From the NCBI RefSeq assembly GCF_003710915.1, contig NZ_RHHR01000019.1, positions 62,001 through 126,000 on the forward strand: DNA of 64,000 bases, read 5' to 3'. How positions within the stretch are numbered: the first letter of the stretch is position 1; each line of letters starts with the position of its first letter. The notes below the pieces were generated by a model. The model was given only the letters and a program-made list of their open reading frames with translations, was not told where the DNA came from and searched no databases. Origin of the DNA: Brevibacillus invocatus (GTDB lineage: Bacteria > Bacillota > Bacilli > Brevibacillales > Brevibacillaceae). A program made the translations under genes and the position numbers. Shown piece by piece: positions 9,882-16,950 of the stretch.

Positions 9882-9984
9882 TTTAGAAAACTTGGCTACG
9901 CCAAGCTTTTGGCGGAGCCTTAGTTGCACTTATACTATCTTCCGCTAATCTTTTTAGCGCTTTAGCGCACTTAAACTTTCCGAT
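9882..9984. repeat. 103-bp dispersed repeat, copy 1
   Basis: This stretch is identical over 103 bp to 41395-41497. On the minus strand it can form a hairpin GGCT-CGCC / GGCG-AGCC with one mismatch, and it contains the near-palindrome AGCGCTTTAGCGC. No ORF of note crosses it. Its end at 9984 lies 7 bp from the U-tract of the terminator that serves the 56-codon gene at 10031. The 9724-9881 stretch beyond it holds only the histidine kinase leader. Confidence 0.9.
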
Positions 9985-9991
9985 AGTAGAA

Positions 9992-10021
9992 CAAAAAACA
10001 ATCCGCCGTTTGGGCAGATTG
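9992..10021 (-). terminator. Terminator of the 56-aa gene
   Basis: On the minus strand the stem CAATC-GCC / GGC-GATTG (9999-10021) is followed by TTTTTTG. It lies 10 bp after the stop of the 10031-10201 gene. Confidence 0.75.
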
Positions 10022-10030
10022 TCGGATGAC

Positions 10031-10201
10031 CTACTCGTTGTATTCTTGCAAAACACCTTTTTCCATAAGGAATGCTTCCTCGGCCTGCAAAATCGCAATA
10101 ATGGCATCTCGCTTCGCGTACAATCCCGCAGACGCGAGTCGACTTTCTATGAATCTCAGCATTTCCTCAAAATCAATGATCTGAATTTCTTGATCACCCA
10201 C
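10031..10201 (-). CDS. Small uncharacterised protein (56 aa)
   Basis: The frame runs from GTG at 10201-10199 to TAG at 10033-10031. The SD GGGAGG is 9 nt upstream and a Rho-independent terminator follows directly, so it is a complete transcription unit. The product starts MGDQEIQIIDFEEMLRFIES and is acidic and largely helical: two amphipathic helices joined by the turn SAGLYAKRD, with no cysteines or membrane segment. I do not recognise the family. It lies between the ECF-type sigma factor and the kinase on the same strand and could be co-transcribed with the sigma gene, since 87 bp separate them with no clear terminator. Confidence 0.65.
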   Translation of the reverse strand: MGDQEIQIIDFEEMLRFIESRLASAGLYAKRDAIIAILQAEEAFLMEKGVLQEYNE

Positions 10202-10288
10202 GAATGAAAACCTCCCTTTCTCTCAACACGTTTTTCATTCTACACGATGAGTCGCTTTCTTCCAACTCATTCCTTATCGGTCATCGCG

Positions 10289-10861
10289 TCATTCCAAAAG
10301 AGCACGTCGCTCATACATGATGCGCAGCCTGCGCAACCCGCGATGTGAAATCATTTTGATACTCGATTCTGTTTTTCCCAACACATCGGCAACCTGACTG
10401 ATCTTAAGACCGGCAAAATAGCGGAGAGTCAGCACGTCCTTTTGACTGCGGGACAACAAGTCTAGGCGATTTCGAAGCAGACTGAACTCCTCACTCGTCA
10501 GCGCATGCAGCTCTGGCTGCCAGGTGTCATCTGTTTCACTGCCCAGCATTTCTGCCTGATCGACGGGAACCTCCCTGTGTTTGCGAACATAATCAACATA
10601 CGTATTATGTGCAATTCGAAAAATCCAGGATGCAAATGGATACGCCCGGCTGTATTGCTCGAACTTTTCCCACGCTTTCATAAAGACGACTGTAGTCAAG
10701 TCATCCGCATCCCAGCGATTTCGCACACGGGAACGCAGATAACAATTGATCCGTCCAAAAAACTCGCTGTACAATTCGCAAAAAGTGCGCGATTCATAAT
10801 AACTTCCGTCCGCTTTGGTAGTTGCCGATGGGGGAGCAATCGTCTGCACTGCCATACCCAT
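10289..10861 (-). CDS. RNA polymerase sigma factor, sigma-70 family (ECF type)
   Basis: A 190-residue sigma factor with only regions 2 and 4. Region 2 covers ELYSEFFGRINCYLRSRVRNRWDADDLTTVVFMKAWEKF and the -10-binding stretch PFASWIFRIAHNTYVDYVRKHR. Region 4 is the helix-turn-helix LDLLSRSQKDVLTLRYFAGLKISQVADVLGKTESSIKMISHRGLRRLR. The ATG at 10861 has SD GGAGG 8 nt upstream; a TTG five codons earlier overlaps that SD. No anti-sigma gene is adjacent, so control must lie elsewhere. ECF group and target promoters cannot be assigned. Confidence 0.9.
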   Translation of the reverse strand: MGMAVQTIAPPSATTKADGSYYESRTFCELYSEFFGRINCYLRSRVRNRWDADDLTTVVFMKAWEKFEQYSRAYPFASWIFRIAHNTYVDYVRKHREVPVDQAEMLGSETDDTWQPELHALTSEEFSLLRNRLDLLSRSQKDVLTLRYFAGLKISQVADVLGKTESSIKMISHRGLRRLRIMYERRALLE

Positions 10862-10992
10862 CTTGAAATCCTCCAACCTGGAAGCACTCCGTATTATCCG
10901 AGATAAGTGAATATTCTACCTATACTCTAACTCGGTAATACGAATGACGGGGCATAAAGTGACAAATTTTACAAAAAATTTATACTTCTTTA

Positions 10993-12138
10993 TTATTTCA
11001 ATGCTTGATCCAGCTCAGCAACGATATCGACTACCGCTTCGATCCCGACCGAAAGTCGAACCAGCCCCATCGTGATCCCCGTTGCTTTTCGTTGCTCTTC
11101 CGTAAAGGCACGGTGGGAGGTTGTGACGGGGTGTGAAACAGAAGTCTCTACCCCCGCAAGAGACGGCGCAAAGGATATCCAATTCAGTTTGCGGTAAAAG
11201 GAATAGATTTGGCTTTCATCTGCTAGAGAGAAGGAAATCATCGCTCCTTGTTTATTACGGGCAAAAAAACGGGTGTGCGCTTCACTTGGATAATACACTT
11301 GCGAGACCGCGGGATGGTTTCTCAAAAAGTCAGCTACCTGGCTGGCATTGTCACATTGCCGTTCCATCCGAATCGCCAAGGTCTTGAGTCCACGTGCCGT
11401 CAGCCAGGCTTCAAACGGGCTAAGAGATGCGCCGTAGTTGACGACGATTTCTCGCGCACGACTAACCAGTTCTTTTTTTCCTACGAGAACCCCGGATGTC
11501 ACATCGCTGTGTCCTCCAATGTATTTCGTTGCGCTATGAACAACCAGATCCGCACCGAGCGTGAAAGGTTGAACCAGGTATGGAGTCGCGAATGTATTAT
11601 CTACCATCACTGTCAGGTTAAACTGCTTGGCCTGTTTGATCCAATACGGCATATCCACAACAGTCAGAAGAGGATTCGTGATAGTTTCCAGGAAAAACAG
11701 GCGCGTGTTTGGACGTACATATCCTTCAAGTGTGGTCAGTTCATTGAGATTGATGCATTCCAGCTCGATGCCTACTCGGGACAGCTCCTTGTGCATCAAT
11801 GCATAGGTCCCACCGTAAATTTCATGGGATGCTAGCACGTGATCCCCTGTTTTCAGCACAGCCAGCAAGCCTGCCATGATGGCTCCCATACCTGAAGCTG
11901 CACTGACCCCTTCTTCTGCGAACTCCAAAGCTGTGATCGCATCGGCCAGCTCCGTAGGGTTGGGATTTCCGTTTCGAGAATACAAGTACTCCCCTTCACC
12001 TGCATAATATTGCTCCACCTCTTCCAACCCCTGGAAAGAAAATACGGAGGTTTGATAGATTGGAGTCGATTTGCTTCTTGCATGTCGCAACGGTTGATGG
12101 CTGATGTGTACTGCCTTTGTTTCAAATTTTTCTCCCAT
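10993..12138 (-). CDS. PLP-dependent Cys/Met metabolism enzyme (cystathionine gamma-synthase/lyase family)
   Basis: A 381-residue fold-type I PLP enzyme of the transsulfuration family, cytosolic. Visible landmarks are YSRNGNPNP, the cofactor-binding SGMGAIM, the PLP aspartate in MVDNTFATPYLVQP, and the Schiff-base lysine at about 205 in HSATKYIGGHSD. The C-terminal SLAGVETSVSHPVTTSH loop is typical of cystathionine gamma-synthase, cystathionine gamma-lyase and methionine gamma-lyase, and sequence reading alone cannot separate these. The ATG at 12138 (AAGGGTG 6 nt upstream) is preferred over the ATG at 12156. No S-box or T-box leader is visible upstream. It is probably monocistronic. Confidence 0.88.
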   Translation of the reverse strand: MGEKFETKAVHISHQPLRHARSKSTPIYQTSVFSFQGLEEVEQYYAGEGEYLYSRNGNPNPTELADAITALEFAEEGVSAASGMGAIMAGLLAVLKTGDHVLASHEIYGGTYALMHKELSRVGIELECINLNELTTLEGYVRPNTRLFFLETITNPLLTVVDMPYWIKQAKQFNLTVMVDNTFATPYLVQPFTLGADLVVHSATKYIGGHSDVTSGVLVGKKELVSRAREIVVNYGASLSPFEAWLTARGLKTLAIRMERQCDNASQVADFLRNHPAVSQVYYPSEAHTRFFARNKQGAMISFSLADESQIYSFYRKLNWISFAPSLAGVETSVSHPVTTSHRAFTEEQRKATGITMGLVRLSVGIEAVVDIVAELDQALK

Positions 12139-12281
12139 TCCGCTCACCCTTGTCATTTTTCCTTACATCATAACATGAATCGAAAATAGATACATAGAGG
12201 ATTGGCATTTTACCTATAGATTGTGCTATAATTCGAAACCGTAGCTCACTCACAGCTAAAAAGCGAAGGAAGGTGCATGAG

Positions 12282-12980
12282 ATGAAACGACTGTTTCCTA
12301 CTATTCTGGCCTGTCTCACGGCAATCGCCTTGGTCGCTGGTTGTTCAAGTGGCGGCAATGAAGCCGAAACCACACAGCCGCCGCCTCCTGTTGCGAAGGA
12401 ACCTGTCTCTAAAGAGCCGGCACAACCGCCTGGACCAACAGGTGAGAAGAAGTACGACAAAGCTCCGGAAATGCAGATTGACAAGAATAAAGATTACCAA
12501 GCTACCATTTCTACCAGCATGGGTGATATCACTATCGATCTTTTTGAGAAAGATGCACCCATCGCAGTGAACAATTTCGTTTTCTTAGCGAAAGACAAGT
12601 TCTACGACAATGTTACTTTCCATCGTATCATCAAGGATTTCATGATTCAGACTGGTGACCCACTCGGTACAGGAATTGGTGGACCTGGGTATACGTTTGA
12701 AGACGAGCTGAACAATGGTCATAAGTACGAACCCGGTGTAGTCGCGATGGCAAACGCTGGCGCGAATACGAATGGTAGCCAGTTCTTCATCGGTTCTGGT
12801 AAAGAGGTTGAGGGTCTGGAGCATGTTCCGAACTACACGATCTTTGGAAAAGTGACAGGCGGGATGGACATCGTTCAAAAGATCGCAGCAGTTCCAGTAA
12901 AAGCAAATCCGCAAACCAACGAACAAAGTGTTCCCGAGCAACCGATTACGATCAAATCCGTTACCATTATCGAAAAATAA
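12282..12980 (+). CDS. Cyclophilin-type peptidyl-prolyl isomerase lipoprotein
   Basis: The product is exported and lipid-anchored. A signal peptide MKRLFPTILACLTAIALVAGC ends in the lipobox VAGC at the twenty-first residue, followed by a Pro/Glu-rich linker and a cyclophilin domain from about residue 70. Domain signatures are NNFVFLAKDKFYDNVTFHRIIKDFMIQTGD, FEDE and GVVAMANAGANTNGSQFFI. It should assist folding of extracellular proteins at the outer membrane face of the cell. The ATG at 12282 has SD AAGGAAGG 8 nt upstream. A possible promoter with TATAAT (12229-12234) lies in the divergent gap with the transsulfuration gene. A terminator follows. Confidence 0.93.
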   Translation: MKRLFPTILACLTAIALVAGCSSGGNEAETTQPPPPVAKEPVSKEPAQPPGPTGEKKYDKAPEMQIDKNKDYQATISTSMGDITIDLFEKDAPIAVNNFVFLAKDKFYDNVTFHRIIKDFMIQTGDPLGTGIGGPGYTFEDELNNGHKYEPGVVAMANAGANTNGSQFFIGSGKEVEGLEHVPNYTIFGKVTGGMDIVQKIAAVPVKANPQTNEQSVPEQPITIKSVTIIEK

Positions 12981-12998
12981 AAGGTACAAGCAGAAAAG

Positions 12999-13022
12999 CA
13001 CCGCGCGAAACGCGGTGTTTTT
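12999..13022 (+). terminator. Terminator of the cyclophilin gene
   Basis: The stem CACCGCG / CGCGGTG (12999-13005 with 13011-13017) is followed by TTTTT. It lies 18 bp after the stop codon. Confidence 0.85.
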
Positions 13023-13118
13023 CATGTTCCTCCGCTGGAATAGACTTCACATGTTGATGATATCCTCTTTTCCGATATTAAATCATACAGCTTTCGCGAA
13101 AAAAGTTTTAGACTGGCC

Positions 13119-13170
13119 AAAAAAATAAGCGATAGTCTTGAGAAAGAAAATAAATTCTTAGACTATCGCT
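13119..13170 (-). terminator. Terminator of the 48-aa gene
   Basis: The 10-bp perfect stem AGCGATAGTC / GACTATCGCT (13128-13137 with 13161-13170) is followed on the minus strand by a T-rich tract (13125-13119). It lies 6 bp after the stop of the small gene at 13177. Confidence 0.75.
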
Positions 13171-13176
13171 GTTATT

Positions 13177-13323
13177 TTATTCATTTTTTGCGCGTCTTAG
13201 AAGGTCAGCAACGAAATCTGATTTCTGATCAGAGTGTGCCAACAACGATGCTTCTTCGATATACCATGATGGCCACTCAGAATCATATTCACTAATTGTT
13301 ATTTCTTCGTCCAAACCCAACAT
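13177..13323 (-). CDS. Small uncharacterised protein (48 aa)
   Basis: The frame runs from ATG at 13323-13321 to TAA at 13179-13177, with the strong SD AAAGGGGGG about 6 nt upstream and a strong terminator just after the stop. The product begins MLGLDEEITISEYDSEWPSW and is acidic. The YDSEWPSWYIEEASLL stretch recalls the start of UPF0157/GrpB-like nucleotidyltransferases (YDPxWP), but the rest of that fold is absent, so it is either an unrelated small protein or a relic. The 13324-13597 gap beyond it shows no further gene. Confidence 0.55.
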   Translation of the reverse strand: MLGLDEEITISEYDSEWPSWYIEEASLLAHSDQKSDFVADLLRRAKNE

Positions 13324-13597
13324 ATACCACCCCCCTTTATCCTTTCACATTGGTTTTAATCACCCACGTCAGTCTAATCCTTTATTTTCTTCTGACATCT
13401 CCCCGCTATGCAAATCGGCCCAGAAAGAACTAGGGGGAAACGCTTACTTTTTCCCTAAAAATAACGATTATCCAAAAAGTAAATAGTACCTTGGTACCGA
13501 TTCCCTCTTGCGTTCTTCCCTTTTTACCTCTAAACTATGCAAAGACCCGATTCGCTTCCGCAATGTTTAGCAATAAGCGAAAAGGAGTGGTTCCTAC

Positions 13598-14215
13598 ATG
13601 TTTGAACGTGAAGCGCATTTGCGCTTTTTCTTCTATTTCAACAGTTTTGGTTTGTTGCTTTTATGTCTATTTGTGACACCAACGAGTGCGCATGCTCCAC
13701 AACCAATAGCATTCGCAGGACCAGCACTGCTTCCTGCTGAAAAGAATACATTGGAAAAGACTGAAACCAAATCTACCAATCCTGCACCAGATCGAAAACA
13801 AGTTCAGGTCAGCCGGGAAGATGCTGTACGCACGGTTGCCCGTAACGGACAAGTCAAAATCTCGGAGCGGGAAATGGAACTGCTTGCCCGGTTGGTATAT
13901 GCGGAAGGCCGGGGAGAACCGTATGAGGGACAAGTGGCAATTGCTGCTGTTGTATTGAATCGGGTAGCGTCACCTGGATTTCCTAACACGGTTCGGGAGG
14001 TTATTTATGCTCCCAATGCGTTTTCACCCGTCCATGACGGCAATCTGAGCTCTAAATCAAATGAAAGCACACGAAAGGCTGTACGGGATGCTGTAGCAGG
14101 ACATGATCCAACGAATGGCTCTCTCTATTTTTTCAATCCAAACACGGCAACATCGTCCTGGATCTGGTCAAGAACGCAAACGCTAAGAATATCCAACCAT
14201 ATTTTTGCTAAATAA
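13598..14215 (+). CDS. Cell wall hydrolase, SleB/CwlJ family
   Basis: A secreted 205-residue protein. The N-terminus has a hydrophobic segment (about 10-30, FFFYFNSFGLLLLCLFV) ending in a signal-peptidase-like TSAHA. A low-complexity linker follows, then the Hydrolase_2 (SleB) domain from about 90: LLARLVYAEGRGEPYEGQVAIAAVVLNRV with the catalytic Glu, VREVIYAPNAFSPV and SLYFFNP. Full SleB also carries an N-terminal peptidoglycan-binding domain, absent here, so this resembles the shorter vegetative or spore-cortex-lytic members. The SD AAAGGAG is 10 nt upstream of the ATG. No partner ypeB gene is present. The substrate is probably spore or vegetative peptidoglycan. Confidence 0.88.
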   Translation: MFEREAHLRFFFYFNSFGLLLLCLFVTPTSAHAPQPIAFAGPALLPAEKNTLEKTETKSTNPAPDRKQVQVSREDAVRTVARNGQVKISEREMELLARLVYAEGRGEPYEGQVAIAAVVLNRVASPGFPNTVREVIYAPNAFSPVHDGNLSSKSNESTRKAVRDAVAGHDPTNGSLYFFNPNTATSSWIWSRTQTLRISNHIFAK

Positions 14216-14276
14216 TTTTAACAATACTTTATTATTTTTTTATCCACAGTTTACTTTCTTCTGTTATGATCTCTTC

Positions 14277-14509
14277 GTAAGCTCTTTTTCAACGCATTGA
14301 GAAGTGAACTGATGTCGTGTTCACGACTGGAATTCATCACCGTATGCATGGTTAGATGGTTCGCTCCATGAATTATGCATACGGTGATGAAAACTGGATC
14401 TTGCATTTGGTTTTGGGTGAGAGCAAAACCAAACGGAGATCTCATCAGCTCTCTTTCTCAATCGCCCCCAATTGACTCAGGCATTCCTGCATAGGAATGC
14501 CCTTTTTTT
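14277..14509 (+). ncRNA. Candidate structured non-coding RNA with multi-helix junction
   Basis: No ORF covers this stretch, yet it contains nested perfect complementarities. Long-range closing helices are ATTGAGAA (14296-14303) with TTCTCAAT (14455-14462) and CTGATG (14309-14314) with CATCAG (14443-14448). Inside are the hairpin GTCGTG/CACGAC (14314-14327), a 15-bp perfect helix (14335-14349 with 14375-14389), and a third arm of GGATCT/AGATCT (14396-14401 with 14437-14442) capped by the 10-bp helix TTTGGTTTTG/CAAAACCAAA (14406-14415 with 14424-14433). The arms abut each other as in a multi-way junction. A terminator ends it at 14509. Upstream is an extended -10 (TGTTATGAT, 14268-14276). It could also be a structured 3' UTR of the SleB-like gene. 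I cannot match it to a known family. Confidence 0.65.
14480..14509 (+). terminator. Terminator of the candidate ncRNA
   Basis: The 9-bp perfect stem GGCATTCCT / AGGAATGCC (14480-14488 with 14493-14501) is followed by CTTTTTTT. The minus side has no U-tract, so it serves plus-strand transcription, not the convergent SDR gene. Confidence 0.9.
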
Positions 14510-14516
14510 ATTTTCA

Positions 14517-15284
14517 CTAAAACCCGTAAACAGACATTCCGCCATCTACTGCCAATGTTTGCCCGCTGATGTAGGCAGCAGCATCCGACGCAAGAAAGAT
14601 CGCAGGTCCGACCAGCTCCTCCACATCTCCAATACGACCGCTTGGCGTACGCTGCAGCACCTCCTGCAAAAACGTCTCGTCACTCAGCACCCCTTCTGTC
14701 AAAGGTGTGCGGAAATACCAAGGTGCAATCGCATTCACATTCACACCAAATTTGCTCCATTCCAATGCGAGGATACGTGTCATCTGGATCACACCCGCTT
14801 TGCTGGAGCCATACGCCACTCCTGTACGAAGTGCTACGATTCCGCCTACTGAAGCAATATTGATGATCCTGCCGTACTTTTGTTCACACATGACCCTGCC
14901 CGCCGCCTGACTTAGCTGGAAAGTGGCCTTCAGGTTCAGATCCACGACACGATCCCATTCTTCTTCGGATACTTCATGTGCCTTTTTACGTATGTTCATC
15001 CCTGCGTTGTTCACCAGGATATGCAGACCTCCCAGTGTCTCAATCGTTTTGGCAACCACTTCGTCCGCTGTCCCCGAAGCTGTCAGGTCGGCTGCGATCG
15101 GGAATGCTGTTCCGCCCTTCTGTTCGATCTCCTGCACTACCTCCTCCAGATCAGTAGCTGTGCGTGCCACCACGGCTACCTTCGCTCCTGCGTCTGCAAT
15201 TCCAACCGCAAGTGCTCGTCCAATCCCTCTGCCAGCTCCTGTCACAATGGCTGTTCTGTTCGTCAAATCAAATCTGGTCATCAT
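14517..15284 (-). CDS. Short-chain dehydrogenase/reductase (SDR)
   Basis: A 255-residue classical SDR. The NAD(P)-binding TGAGRGIG is at about residues 15-22, NNAGMN in the middle, the catalytic Ser in INIASVGG, and YGSSK at the YxxxK position. The C-terminal AVDGGMSVYGF closes the Rossmann fold. The sequence style (gluconate 5-dehydrogenase / deoxygluconate dehydrogenase / FabG-like) does not fix the substrate. Two tandem ATGs (15284 and 15281) follow a GGGGGAACG SD. It stands alone, convergent to the candidate ncRNA. Confidence 0.88.
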   Translation of the reverse strand: MMTRFDLTNRTAIVTGAGRGIGRALAVGIADAGAKVAVVARTATDLEEVVQEIEQKGGTAFPIAADLTASGTADEVVAKTIETLGGLHILVNNAGMNIRKKAHEVSEEEWDRVVDLNLKATFQLSQAAGRVMCEQKYGRIINIASVGGIVALRTGVAYGSSKAGVIQMTRILALEWSKFGVNVNAIAPWYFRTPLTEGVLSDETFLQEVLQRTPSGRIGDVEELVGPAIFLASDAAAYISGQTLAVDGGMSVYGF

Positions 15285-15376
15285 CGTTCCCCCTCTTCAT
15301 GTAGGTGATTCTCCATCCATCGCCTTTTCCCTTGTCTTTTGCTACAATATACCTGTGTGGAAAGGAGGTCAATACG

Positions 15377-15685
15377 GTGCGGTTATACAGTCAAATGACC
15401 TTGGCAGAACTGCAGGAAGAAATGGAGTTGCTTCACCAACAGGCGGAAGAGAAAAAAAAGTCTGGTGACAATTCTCAGTTTGCCATTATTCAACAAAAGT
15501 ACTTCATGGCGAAATCGTACTATCTCGGTACCAATGAGTTCCGTATCGGTGGAAAATACAGTGTTGCTGATTATGATCAGCCTTTTACAATTGAGTACTT
15601 CAACGGCGTGTTTGCTTGGGGTCGCTTTCCCGATTCAGACGAGCCAACCGGTTTTCCCGTGGGGATGTTGGAACCCTGGTTTTAA
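15377..15685 (+). CDS. DUF1811 family protein (YfhH-like)
   Basis: A 102-residue soluble protein. An N-terminal helical hairpin (TLAELQEEMELLHQQAEEKKKSGDNSQFAIIQQKYFMAKSYYL) is followed by a small beta domain (FRIGGKYSVADYDQPFTIEYFNGVFAWGRFPDSDEPTGFPVGML) as in DUF1811/YfhH. The GTG at 15377 is chosen for its excellent SD (AAAGGAGGT, 6-7 nt upstream). The family has no established activity. A terminator follows 18 bp after the stop. Confidence 0.85.
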   Translation: MRLYSQMTLAELQEEMELLHQQAEEKKKSGDNSQFAIIQQKYFMAKSYYLGTNEFRIGGKYSVADYDQPFTIEYFNGVFAWGRFPDSDEPTGFPVGMLEPWF

Positions 15686-15703
15686 AGTTTAGTAAAAGTA
15701 AAG

Positions 15704-15733
15704 AAACCGGTCCTTTTTCGGGCCGGTTTTTTC
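15704..15733 (+). terminator. Terminator of the DUF1811 gene
   Basis: The hairpin AACCGGTCC / GGGCCGGTT with a short T-rich loop is followed by TTTTTC. Confidence 0.85.
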
Positions 15734-15815
15734 ATATCTGATGGTATTTCATTATCATCACACGAAAATAGGAGATGGATATACTAGAAAAAAACAGAAA
15801 GCGAGCACCCTAGCT

Positions 15816-16265
15816 ATGGATTTTATCAATATACTCCTGCTCATTCTTCTTGCACTCGGTGTCATCGGAAACAATCCAACCGTCTCCATCGCTGTCGCCA
15901 TCCTGCTATTGTGCAGGCTGATGCATTTAGATAAGGTATTTCCGATCCTTGAGCAGTACGGTTTACAGATTGGTATTATTATTTTAACCATCGGAGTACT
16001 TGCTCCACTTGCCAGCGGCAAAGTTAAGGCTGAGAATTTTTTGCTCATCTTTACGAACTGGCAATCGTTATTGGCTGTAGCAATCGGCATTTTCGTCGCC
16101 TATCTGGCAGGCAAGGGGACCTCCTTGATGACAGATAATCCGCTGGTCGTCACGGGTCTATTGATTGGAACCATCATTGGAGTGACGTTTTTCCGGGGAG
16201 TTCCGGTAGGTCCACTGATCGCAGCAGGGATCCTGGCCTTTATCCTGCAGTTTGTGCCTAAATAA
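15816..16265 (+). CDS. DUF441 / UPF0756 family membrane protein
   Basis: A 149-residue integral membrane protein with four to five hydrophobic segments (FINILLLILLALGVIG, SIAVAILLLCRL, IGIIILTIGVLAPL, WQSLLAVAIGIFVAYLAG, PLIAAGILAFILQF). It carries the UPF0756 hallmarks GVIGNNPTVSIAVAILLL and PLVVTGLLIGTIIGVTFFRGVPVGPLIAAG. The ATG at 15816 starts the conserved part; its SD is weak and no better start lies upstream. Function is unknown. It is convergent with the HesB-like gene, 5 bp apart. Confidence 0.88.
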   Translation: MDFINILLLILLALGVIGNNPTVSIAVAILLLCRLMHLDKVFPILEQYGLQIGIIILTIGVLAPLASGKVKAENFLLIFTNWQSLLAVAIGIFVAYLAGKGTSLMTDNPLVVTGLLIGTIIGVTFFRGVPVGPLIAAGILAFILQFVPK

Positions 16266-16270
16266 GTCCG

Positions 16271-16594
16271 TTAGGCGTTTGTCCACCGTTGTTTGACCTG
16301 TAAACCATAAGCGAGGATTTGCTGAGGAGTGACTAGTCGAAACCCTTGTTGGGGGCGATAATCCACTTTCAACTGATCGTCACTGATATAACCAATCGTT
16401 TCTTTGTCCACCACGAACGTCCAGTTGCCGATTCTCTTGACCAGATCATCTGGTAAGGCCTCATCCCACCAAATAAAGTACTCTACGTTCATCCCGCAGC
16501 CACCGACCAGCTCTCCGTTAATTCGAATGGTTTGGGTCTCATGAACAAGCTCCTCTAGACGCTGCCGGGCTTCTTCTGTCAGCATGATGTTCAT
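16271..16594 (-). CDS. HesB/IscA-like (YneR/YqkB-type) protein
   Basis: A 107-residue protein with the A-type iron-sulfur carrier fold of the HesB-like family: LTEEARQRLEELVHETQTIRI, VGGCGMNVEYFIWWDE, and DKETIGYISDDQLKVDY. Only the cysteine in GGCGM is present; the C-terminal CGC pair of true IscA is missing, as in the YneR/YqkB branch. A role in Fe-S delivery is therefore only possible. It is divergent from the small HicB-like gene across a gap holding a 10-bp inverted repeat. Confidence 0.7.
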   Translation of the reverse strand: MNIMLTEEARQRLEELVHETQTIRINGELVGGCGMNVEYFIWWDEALPDDLVKRIGNWTFVVDKETIGYISDDQLKVDYRPQQGFRLVTPQQILAYGLQVKQRWTNA

Positions 16595-16620
16595 CTTTTC
16601 TCACCTTTCTAAAAACACAT

Positions 16621-16673
16621 TTTCAAGCATCAGTATGCATCATCTTACACATCTTAGCATAAAATGCTTGAAA
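16621..16673. promoter_or_regulatory. Inverted repeat in divergent promoter region
   Basis: TTTCAAGCAT (16621-16630) and ATGCTTGAAA (16664-16673) form a perfect 10-bp inverted repeat with a 33-bp spacer, placed between the divergent HesB-like and HicB-like genes. The spacing could suit a dimeric repressor with looping, or it could be chance. Confidence 0.4.
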
Positions 16674-16696
16674 GGCAGCAGAAAGGACGATCTTTT

Positions 16697-16837
16697 ATGA
16701 ACATCTACGAACAGGATGGTATTTACATTGCAGAAACTGAATACTTGTCCGAGCAAGTCGTCATCTTTGGTAACACATGGGAAGAAGCCAAAGAAAAACT
16801 ACTTGTTCGATTACTTGTATTAGAAATGATTGGCTAA
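16697..16837 (+). CDS. Small HicB-like protein (46 aa)
   Basis: The frame runs from ATG at 16697 to TAA at 16837, with SD AAAGGA about 9-10 nt upstream. The sequence MNIYEQDGIYIAETEYLSEQ, then VVIFGNTWEEAKEKL, follows the beta-beta-helix pattern of the HicB/UPF0150 partial RNase H-like fold (DGxYxAE...GxTxEEAxxxL). The DNA-binding tail of full HicB antitoxins is absent and no HicA toxin gene lies next to it. The assignment rests on this short pattern only. Confidence 0.6.
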   Translation: MNIYEQDGIYIAETEYLSEQVVIFGNTWEEAKEKLLVRLLVLEMIG

Positions 16838-16950
16838 TAGAAAGGCGGGTCGCCACCAAGACCTGCTTTTTTTCACCGCCAAATGAAAGTCTCTTGCCCC
16901 GTGCTTTGACACCCCCCTCACTCACATACAGTAAGGAGCATATTCAGGTT

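Noticed and set aside
12139-12281. S-box or T-box leader for the transsulfuration gene
   Set aside because: The gap is too short and lacks the conserved elements.
13866-14215. Full SleB germination enzyme
   Set aside because: The N-terminal peptidoglycan-binding domain and neighbouring ypeB are absent, so only the family is called.
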